NCBI GenBank assembly: GCA_034440575.1
Contig: JAOTOL010001624.1
Location: 923,501 to 987,500, forward strand
From: Imbricaverruca yamaguchii
Lineage: Eukaryota; Arthropoda; Thecostraca; Neoverrucidae
DNA: 64,000 nucleotides
Reading direction: 5' to 3'
Below the pieces are notes generated by a model. It was not told the origin of the DNA, ran no database searches, and worked only from the letters and a program-made list of their open reading frames with translations. Below, piece after piece: positions 11,963 through 24,327 of this stretch. The position numbers and the translations under genes are program-made. Positions within the stretch are counted from its first letter, which is position 1, and each line of letters starts with the position of its first letter.

Positions 11963-12235
11963 GCGGAGATCGCTATACATCGCTTCCGGTGTCCGAGCAG
12001 CGTCCAACGACGCGTCCTGATACCGGGCACGTGATCTGGGAGCTGACGTCACATCTGACTCAGAGGACAGGGCCATGGACAATGTGCGGGCGATAACATC
12101 CACCATCGTCAGGAATCCTGCATATTTGCACAACGGCGTGCAGCTTCCAGCCGGGACTTTGATTCGTTAGCATGGTCAGCTGTCAGACTGTGCGTAGCCG
12201 AGATCGGGCTCGCTGATGAAACAGAGCCCGGCGAC
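11963..12235. other. Unique intron 2 sequence
   Basis: Spacer between two arrays; no exon or element recognised. Confidence 0.5.
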
Positions 12236-13165
12236 ACCAGGGCGCAGACAAGCGGCCAACACGACCCAACGATGTGTGCCGGCGGCAGACAAGCGGCCAA
12301 CACTACCCGACGGTGTGTGCCGGCGGCAGACAAGCGGCCAACACGACCCGACGGTGTGTGCCGGCGGCAGACAAGCGGCCAACACTACCCGACGGTGTGT
12401 GCCGTCGGCAGACAAGCGGCCAACACGACCCGACGGTGTGTGCCGTCGGCAGACAAGCGGCCAACACGACCCGACGGTGTGTGCCGTCGGCAGACAAGCG
12501 GCCAACACTACCCGACGGTGTGTGGGTGTGGTCGGCAGACAAGCGGCCAACACGACCCGACGGTGTGTGCCGGCGGCAGACAAGCGGCCAACACTACCCG
12601 ACGGTGTGTGCCGGCGGCAGACAAGCGGCCAACACTACCCGACGGTGTGTGCCGGCGGCAGACAAGCGGCCAACACGACCCGACGGTGTGTGCCGGCGGC
12701 AGACAAGCGGCCAACACGACCCGACGGTGTGTGCCGGCGGCAGACAAGCGGCCAACACTACCCGACGGTGTGTGCCGGCGGCAGACAAGCGGCCAACACG
12801 ACCCGACGGTGTGTGCCGGCGGCAGACAAGCGGCCAACACGACCCGACGGTGTGTGCCGGCGGCAGACAAGCGGCCAACACTACCCGACGGTGTGTGCCG
12901 TCGGCAGACAAGCGGCCAACACTACCCGACGGTGTGTGCCGTCGGCAGACAAGCGGCCAACACTACCCGACGGTGTGTGCCGTCGGCAGACAAGCGGCCA
13001 ACACTACCCGACGGTGTGTGCCGTCGGCAGACAAGCGGCCAACACTACCCAACGGTGTGTGCCGGCGGCAGACAAGCGGCCAACACTACCCGACGGTGTG
13101 TGCCGGCGGCAGACAAGCGGCCAACACTACCCGACAGTGTGTGCCGTCGGCAGACAAGCGGTATC
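12236..13165. repeat. 41-bp minisatellite in intron 2
   Basis: About 22 copies of a 41-bp unit (GACGGTGTGTGCCGGCGGCA + GACAAGCGGCCAACACGACC + C). Two binary variant sites (GCCGGCGG/GCCGTCGG and CACGACCC/CACTACCC) form a readable variant code along the array. Confidence 0.97.
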
Positions 13166-13828
13166 GCTGGAGACCACCGGCGCCACACGTTAGTTGACCG
13201 TGGACAGGTGACACTCCCGACCTGTCACCGCACCAACCGCCCTCGGGCAGTCCGCTGCACCGCCAGGTGACCTGGCAACAGGCAGCCGACAGAGCCCGGG
13301 CCGGCACATGCTCTTCGCCAACTTCAGCCAGAGAGTGTAGCGTCCGGTCATGACCCAGTGTAGCGGCCAGTCATGACCCAGTGCAGCGGCCGGTCTAACG
13401 ACCATGGCAGGCGTTGGTCAGGGCCGTGAGGTCTGGTCCACACCACCAGGGCCGTGAGGTCTGGTCCGTACCACCAGGGCTGTCACGGTCACACACTATG
13501 TTTGTCGATCGTTCGGCGCAACAAAGTCAACACTGGCGGCGGACGGGGCCGGCCAGCTCTGGACAGGGCGGCGCGCCACCACAGACCGCCCCCCCCCCAC
13601 TGGCGGCCGGCGGGGCGCGGCGCTCCATGCCCACAGTTCTAGGTCCGGCGAGGTAGGCACCTACATTCCGCAGCACAGCATGGTGAGACCTCCAGTCTAA
13701 AGTATCGGGAAAGGAGTCCTTGCAGATATTTCCAGGTGATTGTGTTTTTGAGTTTGAGGTCCGAACAGGACAAGCTGTACCAAGCCTCGTTTGAATTTGA
13801 CCCGAGGTCATAAATACATGGGATCATG
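13166..13828. other. Unique intron 2 sequence with small local duplications
   Basis: No exon seen. Short tandem duplications occur at 13340-13400 (GGTCATGACCCAGTG) and 13424-13480 (GGGCCGTGAGGTCTGGTCC). Confidence 0.5.
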
Positions 13829-14540
<712 letters not shown>

Positions 14541-14554
14541 CGAGGGAGTAGTTT

Positions 14555-14745
14555 GCTCTGGATGGATGCAATTTCTCCGAATTGGAGTGTGGCTTTACGA
14601 CGCACTCAGCAGCTGAGGCCATACGGCTTCGCCTGCCTCTCACCCTGGCAGGAAGGGCGGGGATCGCTGGGAATCGAACCCCGTACCTCCGGCTTGCCAG
14701 ACGCTCAGCTTAACCCACTGAGGTACCGACGCTCCGCCATTTCCC
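14555..14745 (-). mobile_element. tRNA-derived SINE (minus orientation)
   Basis: Read on the minus strand, 14740-14640 has an RNA polymerase III A-box-like GGTACCTCAGTGGGTTAAG and a B box GGGTTCGATTCCC at tRNA spacing. The tRNA-unrelated body follows, with GTGCGTCGTAAAGCCA near its 3' end, the same GTCGTAAA(A/G)CCA signature as the SINE at 28825-28985. Confidence 0.75.
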
Positions 14746-14820
14746 CGGGGGTGGCGCCTTTTCTACTCTGTGGGGTGCCATAGGCTGAAAACCTGGCTGA
14801 GCGGGGACAGGGGCTGTTGT

Positions 14821-14854
14821 GTGATGCCTCTCCAGCACTCTGGAGAGGCATCAC
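14821..14854. other. Perfect inverted repeat (15-bp stem, 4-nt loop)
   Basis: GTGATGCCTCTCCAG, then CACT, then CTGGAGAGGCATCAC. The arms are perfectly complementary. Confidence 0.9.
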
Positions 14855-15121
14855 ATCTTTATCGAGGGAGAGAGGCACATTCCCCAGCTGCTCCCCCGCC
14901 AGATCCGCCGTTGCCACAGGGTACCAGGGCTATGCCTGTAATAGGAAGGCCAAATGCTGCCAAATTTGGCCTTTGTGACGTCACCGGTGGAGTTTCCGCG
15001 ACCCATTCCTGGTGTAAATGCTGCCTCCATCTGGCTTGTCTTTTACCTTGAATGTGGGTTGGTTCACGGGCTCCAGGGTCACTGTTCCGCTGTTGCACTG
15101 CAAGACACGTGCATGTACTCT

Positions 15122-15218
15122 GGTTGTTGGTTTTACGACACGTCGACCGTTGAGTCATACAGCGTCGCCAATCTCTCACGCCGATTGGTCGCGGACGAAG
15201 AGTAGCGAGAAGTGAGAC
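15122..15218 (-). mobile_element. SINE, 3' half, split by LINE insertion
   Basis: GGTTTTACGACACGTCGACC … CGAAGAGTAGCGAGA aligns with the SINE copy at 28835-28935 and stops where the LINE begins. The other half resumes at 16424. Confidence 0.75.
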
Positions 15219-15922
15219 CAGACTTGATAAAAGCAATTAAGGCTAAGAAAACTGCATTTAGATTGTTTAAAGAAGCTTCAAATGTCGTTAATCTAAAGGC
15301 GTATAGAAAAGCTAGAGACACTGTGAAGCAAAAAACCAGAGCAGCAAAGCGAGCAAAAGAACTGGATTTAGCTAGAAACTATAATGGGGACAGTAAAAAG
15401 TTCTTTAGTTTCTACAAACTGAGTAAAGTTTCTAGCACAATTGATCCACTGGAAGTAAACGGGACTACATTGGGTGAGGATTGTGAGATGGTTGAGGAGC
15501 TGAGCAAGCAGTTTAAATCAGTGTTTACATTGGAAGATATGACCAATCTGCCGACCGTACACCATAGTTCAGTGACATGTGATCTGATAAATGATGCTGA
15601 TTTCATTGATAGTGATGTTGTTTACAATCATATCAGGAAAATAAAGCCAAACAAGGCAGCAGGACCTGATGAAATTTATGCTAGGGTATTGCGGGAAACT
15701 GAAAAGGAACTGGCACTTCCACTTAGTATAATATTTTGTAGATTAGTTTCACAAAATGAAATTCCAACCGATCGGAAAAGGGCAAATGTAGTTCCTATTT
15801 TCAAGAAAGGAGAAAGAGGGAAAGTTGAAAACTATAGGCCAGTAAGTCTCACATCCCTAGTCTGCAAGGTACTCGAATCAATTATCAAGGATAGAATAGT
15901 TAGTTATCTGGAAGGTAACTGA
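15219..15922 (+). pseudogene. Reverse transcriptase fragment of the LINE
   Basis: The uninterrupted part of the retrotransposon ORF2 remnant. It begins within the connector upstream of the reverse transcriptase domain (KKTAFRLFKEASNVVNLKAY, then RKARDTVKQKTRAAKRAKEL) and runs through the KPNKAAGPD and NYRPVSLTS motifs. It ends at TGA (YLEGN*), with coding resuming in the same frame for 25 codons. No endonuclease domain precedes it in the window, consistent with 5' truncation on insertion. Confidence 0.85.
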
Positions 15923-16423
15923 TTGATTCAAGATAATCAACATGGGTTTAGAAAAGGACGATCGTGTCTCACAAATCTCTTTTTGAAGATTGAAGAAATT
16001 GAATATGTTTTCACTTAGATATAGAAGGCTGGGAGATCTCACCGAGGTCCTTAAATTTGTCCATGGTCTGGAGAGGGGATATCTTGGAGAAATGTTTTAA
16101 TTGAACAGAAATGATGCAATTAGAGGTCATAAATTCAAAATTAAAGTTAGCCACAGCAGAACAAGGTTAAGGCAGACTTTCTTCACCAACAGGGTAGTAG
16201 AACACTGGAACCAGCTGCCAGGAAACATTGTCAGTAGCAGCACATTGAACATCTTTAAAAACAACATAGACAATCATTATAAGAATAGAGGGCTTGCTTT
16301 TCAGTATTACAGGGAGGGCTGATTGACAGATTTAGTGGGCAACTGGTTCAGTGTACAGAGTGCAACCAAGAATTTTGTAGCTCATAGTTTCACTAATGTT
16401 TTATTTCTTTATGTCTTTATGTC
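15219..16423 (+). mobile_element. Truncated non-LTR retrotransposon (CR1/L2-like), internally deleted
   Basis: The open frame (15212-15922) carries reverse-transcriptase block motifs: KIKPNKAAGPDEIYARVL, NVVPIFKKGERGKVENYRPV and SLTSLVCKVLE. After a stop codon comes DNQHGFRKGRSCLTNL (block 2a). The palm with the YADD motif is missing: near 16010 the sequence jumps to the C-terminal RRLGDLTEVLKFVHG … HSRTRLRQTFFTNRVVEHWN domain typical of CR1/L2-like elements. The 5' end is truncated, and the 3' end finishes in two CTTTATGT repeats. It is a dead copy and lies antisense to the acetyl-CoA synthetase gene inside intron 2. Confidence 0.88.
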
Positions 16424-16482
16424 GAACCCACAATCTTTCGATTGTGAGGCGGGCAACTTACCCCTAGACTACTCGTCCCCAC
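16424..16482 (-). mobile_element. SINE, 5' (tRNA) half, split by LINE insertion
   Basis: TCGAACCCACAATCTTTCGA … CTTACCCCTAGACTACTCGT continues the SINE interrupted at 15218. It contains the B-box and A-box half of the tRNA-like region (minus strand), matching 28930-28983. Confidence 0.75.
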
Positions 16483-18340
16483 GTGCATGTACTCAGGGGT
16501 GGATGCGCGACTCCGGCTGAAAATTTTGAAGAGGAGGGGACATTCGAAAAAAAAATCCATTCAGCGGGGAGAGTGGGGAAACCGGCGCCGGCGGACACAA
16601 TCAAACCTCCACGGAGGGGAGCCTGGGAGCACATTCCCCCAGTTCAACACCGCTCTCTCTGCATCCGCCCCTGCATGTACTGGGGATCGGTAGGTATCAT
16701 ACTGGTTTACACTGCTTTACTGGTAGTGCGCCCTGATCCATAATCCCCGGCACTGTGTTGTAGATGACGTGGGACGATTTCGATAACGGCCGCTTAGAGT
16801 GCTGCGATATGACGTAAGGGCTGGGAGGCTTCTAAGGTGCGGGTGGGCCAAAGACACCTTAATGTATTATTTGTGTGTAGAGCGACCGTTAATCCTGAAA
16901 CCTAGCAAAAGAACAAAAAAAGGTCATAGGTTGCCCTTCATCCTGTCAATGTGCATTCATATGCCCAGGCCCATCGTCCTCGGCGGACGGCTCCTCTATC
17001 CATGTCTGCCCTGTCTGGTTCGCCTTCTCACCTCCGGTGCTCCGGATATATCAGGGGGGGGGGCGAACGTCAGTGCGCCATTCAACTCTAGGCCAAGACA
17101 GCTGGTGTTGATCGACCAGTCAGGTCAGCCGCTCGTACCCGAGCACGGTGTCTGGGGACCTTCACGCCGACTTCGTGACGGCCCAGAGAACACGCCACGG
17201 GAGGTGTTCTTCTTGACGGCCGGCTTTGCCTTCCACTAGTCGTGCCGCACATTCAAGTTCAGCAGGACGGGCTGGATTGCCAGCCGGCATGCGCCCGCGT
17301 TCCGTCCCGTGGTCCGTGAGGCCATGTCGCCACCACGTGCGACAACACCCACTGTCCGGTCAGCCAGACGGTCGGGTCGCTGAAGTCCTGGCCGGCCATT
17401 CCTTTGTATCAGCGGGCGGTGGGCACACCACCGTGGGAGGCACCACCACCCTACACTGGCGAGGGCTAACGACTATGATCAGACATTCCTGGCAGTACTC
17501 GAGTACCAGCAACAGTATCTTGAACGTCAGCTCTGGAACGGGGCCCTTTGAACCACCAATGTGTGTGAGATTGAACGCGGCACCCACAGGCTGCAAGAGT
17601 CACGATATCTGCCCGCCAGCTCGGAGACGGATCGGTATTGTTCAGAGCTTATTGGAGCAGCCGTATTGGTACACCTTGCGTAAAAGGTCGTAAAAAGTTC
17701 GACACATACTTGTTAAGTTAACCAAAACCGTTACAGCTGCCAGCCCATTCTCAAAGTTACCGCCGCAATGGAAAGTCGTCGGTGTCTGGGGAGCATAGCT
17801 GGACCAATCCGGGCGGCCGCTGCCTGTGACGTCACCATCGAACGTGAGCAGAAATAAACACGCGCTTGGTGGCATAACCTTGTGTACGACATTGCTCTGC
17901 ACCATGCACACTTTTGACCGTAACACTCCCAGATCAAATATATTATCATTTACGCCGTCCCCAGGACCTCAAATGAACGTGGCATCAACATTACCATCGA
18001 ACACGATATAAGTACCCAATGTTTGTAGTACGAGGTTAAAAAACAACACAACACTGCTACCAGCTGTACCGCGCAGGCGATGATGTGTCATCATCATTCA
18101 CCGGGACACCATAGCACGCAATTGAAACCTAAGAGTCATCAAGCACACCTGCATACGTTCTGCATTCGTCACCAATTCGCACTGCGAGTGCACACGAACA
18201 CACATAAACAGCGGAGCACCTGCCACAAATTACAGTCGACATCACGTGTACTTTTACGGCGACCACTTCGTGTTACATCTGTTCCTGAGCAGCCAAACTG
18301 CGAACATTGGGCAATTGGTGGCGCACTTGTGATTCGGGTG
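16483..18340. other. Unique and decayed-repeat intron 2 sequence
   Basis: No exon recognised. 16483-16670 contains a GTGGATGCGCGACTCCGGCTG-type stretch that looks like decayed transposon sequence. 17220-17700 has open frames without recognisable similarity. Confidence 0.4.
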
Positions 18341-18349
18341 GCGCGAAAA

Positions 18350-19590
18350 GTCGGCGCATTGGGCACCACAATCGGCACGTTGGGCAGCATAATCGGCACA
18401 TTGGGCAAGACAGTCGGCGCATTGGGCAGCACAGTCGGCACATTGGGGAGTACAGTCGGCACATTGGGCAGCATAATCGGCACATTGGGCAAGACAGTCG
18501 GCACATTGGGCAGCACAGTCGGCACATTGGGCAGTACAGTCGGCACATTGGGCAGCATAATCGGCACATTGGGCAAGACAGTCGGCACATTGGGCAGCAC
18601 AGTCGGAATGACAGTCGGCACATTGGGCACAAATCGGCACATTGGGCAGTACAGTCGGCACATTGGGCAGACATCGGCACATTGGGCAGTACAGTCGGCA
18701 CATTGGGGAGTACAGTCGGCACATTGGGGAGTACAGTCGGCACATTGGGGAGTACAGTCGGCACATTGGGCAGTACAGTCGGCACATTGGGCAGTACAGT
18801 CGGCACATTGGGCAGTACAGTCGGCACATTGGGCAGTACAATTGGCACGTTGGGCAGCATAATCGGACGTTGGGCAGTCAGTCGGCACATTGGGCAGTAC
18901 AGTCGGCACATTGGGCAGTACAGTCGGCACATTGGGCAGTACAGTCGGCACATTGGGCAGTACAGTCGGCACATTGGGCAGTACAGTCGGCACATTGGGC
19001 AGTACAGTCGGCACATTGGGCAGCTACAGTCGGCACATTGGGCAGTACAGTCGGCACATTGGGCAGCATAAGTCGGCACATTGGGCAGGCCAGTCGGCAC
19101 ATTGGGCAGCACAGTCGGCACATTGGGGACCACAGTCGGCACATTGGGCAGCATAATCGGCACATTGGGCAGTACAGTCGGCACATTGGGCAGCATAATC
19201 GGCACATTGGGCAGGACAGTCGGCACATTGGGGAGCACAGTCGGCACATTGGGGAGTACAGTCGGCACATTGGGGAGTACAGTCGGCACATTGGGCAGTA
19301 CAGTCGGCACATTGGGCAGTACAATCGGCACATTGGGCAGTACAGTCGGCACATTGGGCAGTACAATTGGCACGTTGGGCAGCATAATCGGCACATTGGG
19401 CAGTACAGTCGGCACATTGGGCAGTACAGTCGGCACATTGGGGAGTACAGTCGGCACATTGGGCAAGACAGTCGGCACATTGGGCAGTACAATTGGCACA
19501 TTGGGCAGTACAGTCGGCACATTGGGCAAGACAGTCGGCACATTGGGCAGTACAATTGGCACATTGGGCAGTACAGTCGGCACATTGAGC
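18350..19590. repeat. 21-bp minisatellite in intron 2
   Basis: About 59 copies of ATTGGGCAGTACAGTCGGCA + C with interchangeable inner triplets (GTACAG, AAGACAG, AGCATAA, GAGTACAG). The length is a multiple of three, so long spurious reading frames run through it on both strands. Confidence 0.98.
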
Positions 19591-19769
19591 AGGACGGGAG
19601 GGGGCGGCTTGGGCGGCCATACCCCCTTGGGCTCCTACAGGCCCATGGCGCCGCCTGAAGGGCCGAGCCATAGAAAGGCCAACAGCAAGGAGGGTTGAGG
19701 AGATAGGCATGTAACAACACTTCGTATGGCCAATGACGCTGATGTTGAGCATCTAAGGAATTATGCAAG

Positions 19770-20300
19770 CCCTCACGAACGTATACGGGTTCTTACGAAT
19801 GTTCACGGGCCATCAGAAACTTCTACAGGACTTTACTAACGTCCATGGCTACTTGCAGTTGCCCACGGGTCATTACGCATCTATATGTGTTCTTATGAAC
19901 GACCACGGGTCCATACGAATTTCTACGAGCCATTACGAACGTCTACGTGCGCTTACAAACACCTACGGACCCTACGAATGTGTTCGGGTTCTTACAAACG
20001 CCTGAGGACCGCTGCGGACATCTTCGGACTCACGGGCTCTTACGAACGTCTGCTGGTCCCTACGAAGGTCTACAGCTGCTACGAAGGTCTACAGCTGCTA
20101 CGAAGGTCTACAGCTGCTACGAAGGTCTACAGCTGCTACGAAGGTCTACAGCTGCTACGAAGGTCTACAGCTGCTACGAAAGTCTACGGGCCCCTACGCA
20201 CTTATACGGGCTCTCATCAACGTCTACAAACTTTTACGAACGTTCAAAGGCCCTTACGAATGCATGCGGGTCTTTAGGTGAGTGCACGGTTCCTTACAAG
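19770..20300. repeat. Degenerate 15-19-bp repeat with a homogeneous 19-bp core
   Basis: Diverged units of the form TTACGAACGTCTACGGG across the region, with six identical copies of CTACGAAGGTCTACAGCTG at about 20065-20178. It looks like an old array re-amplified locally. Confidence 0.85.
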
Positions 20301-20766
20301 CGTTGACTTATCCCACACCGAATATTTAATCAATGCTTTCGGAATGAGGTGTTGACGCCCTGCACCCAGATGTATGCGTAGGCGCTCTGCATCACTTGTT
20401 TATAACGGTGCCATGTTTACATACAATTTGATGAGGGATGGACTCCGACGATCTGTGCTCCGATGAGGATTTAAACAACCTAGAATACAGATGTTTATTT
20501 TTCCATGGGAACACATGGACCCACCTTCAAATAAAGAGGCCGGAATTCAAAGACTTTACAAATGTCTCGGGTAGCAAGGACTCCCTTCGAAAAATCTGAA
20601 ACCTCATCAACACCAAAAACTTCCTGCTGTGGTATACGAGGTGGCCCCATCTCGTGGTGCGGTGGTGGTGGTGCAGGTCACCAACCTCCTGCTGTGGTCA
20701 AGCGTCCGGCTCGTCTTATGGCCACTCATGCACACACTCACTCCAACTCACAGTCACTATCACACC
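20301..20766. other. Unique intron 2 sequence
   Basis: Nothing recognised. Confidence 0.4.
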
Positions 20767-21010
20767 TACTGACGTATCCACGCGGGCACACATCGCTAAC
20801 TGGCCAGCTCGCCACACTGACGTATCCACGCGGGCACACATCGCTAACTGGCCAGCTCGCCACACTGACGTATCCACGCGGGCACACATCGCTCACTGGC
20901 CAGCTCGCCACACTGACGTATCCACGCGGGCACACATCGCTAACTGGCCAGCTCGTCACACTGACGTATCCACGCGGGCACACATCGCTCACTGGACAGC
21001 TCGCCACACT
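20767..21010. repeat. 48-bp minisatellite in intron 2
   Basis: Five copies of a 48-bp unit (CTGACGTATCCACGCGGGCA + CACATCGCTAACTGGCCAGC + TCGCCACA). Confidence 0.95.
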
Positions 21011-21109
21011 CATGCACATACTTGTCAACTCCCGGCTAAGGGAGCGGCCATGTATCCCCGCACCACTCTCCCACTATCGTACCCACACACGCGCCGCCAC
21101 GTCCACTCG

Positions 21110-22840
21110 CCCACTGACCCACCCACCCGCCGCCACTGACCACCCACCCGTCAACTGCCCCATCCGCCTGCCAACTGACTCACCCACCCGTCAACTGCCC
21201 CACCCGCCTGCCAACTGACTCACCCGCCGTCAACTGCCCCACCCGCCGCCAACGACTCACCCACCCGTCAACTGCCCCAGCCGCCGCCAACTGACTCACC
21301 CACCCGTCAACTGCCCCACCCGCGCCAATGACTCCCCCCGTACTGCCCCCCGCCTGCCAACTGACCACCCGCCCGTCACTGCCCCATCGCCTGCCAACTG
21401 ACTCACCCGCCGTCAACTGCCCCAGCCGCCTGCCAACTGACTCACCGCTCGCCAACGCCCCATCCGCCTGCCAACTGACTCACCCGCCCGTCAACTGCCC
21501 CAGCCGCCTGCCAACTGACTCACCCGCCGTCAACTGCCCCAGCCGCCTGCCAACTGACTCACCCGCCCGTCAACTGCCCCACCCGCCTCAACTGACTCCC
21601 CGCCGTCAACTGCCCCATCCGCCTGCCAACTGACTCACCCACCCGTCAACTGCCCCAGCCGCCTGCCAACTGTCCCACCCACCCGTCAACTGCCCCATCC
21701 GCCTGCCAACTGACTCACCCACCCGTCAACTGCCCCATCCGCCTGCCAACTGACTCACCCACCCGTCAACTGCCCCAGCCGCCTGCCAACTGACTCACCC
21801 GCCCGTCAACTGCCCCACCCGCCTGCCAACTGACTCACCCACCCGTCAACTGCCCCACCGCCTGCCAACTGACTCACCCGCCCGTCAACTGCCCCATCCG
21901 CCTGCCAACTGACTCACCCACCCGTCAACTGCCCCATCCGCCTGCCAACTGACTCACCCACCCGTCAACTGCCCCATCCGCCTGCCAACTGACTCACCCA
22001 CCCGTCAACTGCCCCATCCGCCTGCCAACTGACTCACCCACCCGTCAACTGCCCCAGCCGCCTGCCAACTGACTCACCCGCCCGTCAACTGCCCCATCCG
22101 CCTGCCAACTGACTCACCCACCCGTCAACTGCCCCAGCCGCCTGCCAACTGTCCCACCCACCCGTCAACTGCCCCATCCGCCTGCACTGCCAACTGACTC
22201 ACCCGCCCGTCAACTGCCCCATCCGCCTGCCAACTGACTCACCCACCCGTCAACTGCCCCATCCGCCTGCCAACTGACTCACCCACCCGTCAACTGCCCC
22301 AGCCGCCTGCCAACTGACTCACCCACCCGTCAACTGCCCCATCCGCCTGCCAACTGACTCACCACACCCGTCAACTGCCCCATCCGCCTGCCAACTGACT
22401 CACCCACCCGTCAACTGCCCCATCCGCCTGCCAACTGACTCACCCGCCCGTCAACTGCCCCATCCGCCTGCCAACTGACTCACCCACCCGTCAACTGCCC
22501 CATCCGCCTGCCAACTGACTCACCCACTCGTCAACTGCCCCATCCGCCTGCCAACTGTCCCACCCACTCGTCCAAAGCTCCACCCACTACCACATCTGCT
22601 CGCTGCCCCACCTCACTCGCCCACTGTTCCACCCACCCACGCGCTGACACACCCATTCGCCCGTTGCCCAACCGATTCGCTCACAGCCAAACCTACTCGT
22701 CCCCACCCATTCTCCTCCTCACCCACACGCCCATTGCCCGACCCATTCCCTCACTTCCTACCCACTGCTCAACCCAATCACCCACTGCCCCACATACTCG
22801 CCCACTGTCCCACATACTCGCCCACTTTCCACCCACTCAC
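21110..22840. repeat. 40-bp minisatellite running into the exon 2 donor
   Basis: About 36 clean copies of a 40-bp unit (GCCAACTGACTCACCCACCC + GTCAACTGCCCCATCCGCCT), which itself looks like two diverged 20-bp halves. From 22561 to 22840 the array decays into C-rich CCCACT repeats and reaches the exon 2 donor. On the minus strand each unit carries GGTGAGTCAG, echoing the real donor GTG|GTGAGTGG. Confidence 0.95.
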
Positions 22841-23036
22841 CACGATCGAGTGTACGGCGCCGATCCTGGCGCAGGCGAGCATGGCCACCACCAGCTCGAC
22901 CACCATCGGCATGTAGATGGCCACCCGGTCGCCGCAGCCGACGCCCAGGGAGCGCAGCGCGTTGGCGAAACGCTGGACGCGTGCCAGCAGCTCGGAGTAC
23001 GTGACGTGGAGGTGGTCGGCTGGCTCGTTACCTTCC
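22841..23036 (-). CDS. ACSS2: Acetyl-CoA synthetase exon 2
   Basis: Completes Trp108 and encodes 65 further residues. It opens with [20 protein letters not shown], then [21 protein letters not shown] and [12 protein letters not shown], the hallmark start of the AMP-binding domain of acetyl-CoA synthetases. The acceptor is CCGCAG|G and the donor is GTG|GTGAGT, a perfect consensus. Phase is 2 in and 0 out. The exon is caught between two minisatellites: its first ~45 bases and its 3' splice site are the parent of the 59-bp array on its upstream side, and a degenerating 40-bp array begins at its donor. Confidence 0.96.
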
Positions 23037-24290
23037 CTGCGGACGGGGAGCGGGCTGTACAGCTGGCGTACGTGACGTGGAGCTGGTTACCCTCCCTGTG
23101 GGCGTGGAGCGGGCTGTACAGCTGGCGTACGTGACGTGGAGCTGGTTACCCTCCCTGTGGGCGGGGAGCGGGCTGTACAGCTGGCGTACGTGACGTGGAG
23201 CTGGTTACCCTCCCTGTGGGCGTGGAGCGGGCTGTACAGCTGGCGTACGTGACGTGGAGCTGGTTACCCTCCCTGTGGGCGGGGAGCGGGCTGTACAGCT
23301 GGCGTACGTGACGTGGAGCTGGTTACCCTCCATGTGGGCGTGGAGCGGGCTGTACAGCTGGCGTACGTGACGTGGAGCTGGTTACCCTCCCTGTGGGCGT
23401 GGAGCGGGCTGTACAACTGGCGGACGTGACGTGGAGCTGGTTACCCTCCTGTGGGCGTGGAGCGGGCTGTACAGCTGGCGTACGTGACGTGGAGCTGGTT
23501 ACCCTCCATGTGGGCGTGGAGCGGGCTGTACAGCTGTGTAGTGGGACGTGGAGGTGGTTACCTCCCTTGGGCGGGGAGCGGGCTGTACAGCTGGCGTACG
23601 TGACGTGGAGGTGGTTACCCTCCCTGTGGGCGGGGAGCGGGCTGTACAGCTGGCGTACGTGACGTGGAGCTGGTTACCCTCCCTGTGGGCGGGGAGCGGG
23701 CTGTACAGCTGGCGTACGTGACGTGGAGCTGGTTACCCTCCCTGTGGGCGTGGAGCGGGCTGTACAGCTGGCGTACGTGACGTGGAGCTGGTTACCCTCC
23801 ATGTGGGCGTGGAGCGGGCTGTACAGCTGGCGTACGTGACGTGGAGCTGGTTACCCTCCATGTGGGCGTGGAGCGGGCTGTACAGCTGGCGTACGTGACG
23901 TGGAGGTGGTTACCCTCCCTGTGGGCGTGGAGAGGGCTGTACAGCTGGCGTACGTGAGTGGGGGTGGGCGTGGAGCGGGCTGTACAGCTGGCGTACGTGA
24001 CGTGGAGGTGGTTACCCTCCATGTGGGCGTGGAGCGGGCTGTACAGCTGGCGTACGTGACGTGGAGGTGGTTACCCTCCCTGTGGGCGTGGAGCGGGCTG
24101 TACAGCTGGCGTACGTGACGTGGAGCTGGTTACCCTCCATGTGGGCGTGGAGCGGGCTGTACAGCTGGCGTACGTGACGTGGAGGTGGTTACCCTTCCTG
24201 TGGGCGGGGAGCGGGCTGTACAACTGGCGTACGTGACGTGGAGGTGGTCGGCTGGCTCTTTACCATCCCTGTGGGTGGGAAGCGGGCTAT
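23006..24290. repeat. 59-bp minisatellite built from the exon 2 acceptor
   Basis: About 20 copies. On the minus strand each unit reads CGCCCACAG|GGAGGGTAACC then AGCTCCACGTCACGTACGCC. This is the 3' splice site and first ~45 bases of exon 2 with about 10 bases missing. The outermost copy (about 24230-24276) retains the bases the inner copies lack (GAGCCAGCCGACCACCTCCA). Confidence 0.96.
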
Positions 24291-24327
24291 GCCGACCATG
24301 AAGTACACTGCAACACTGCAACACTGT

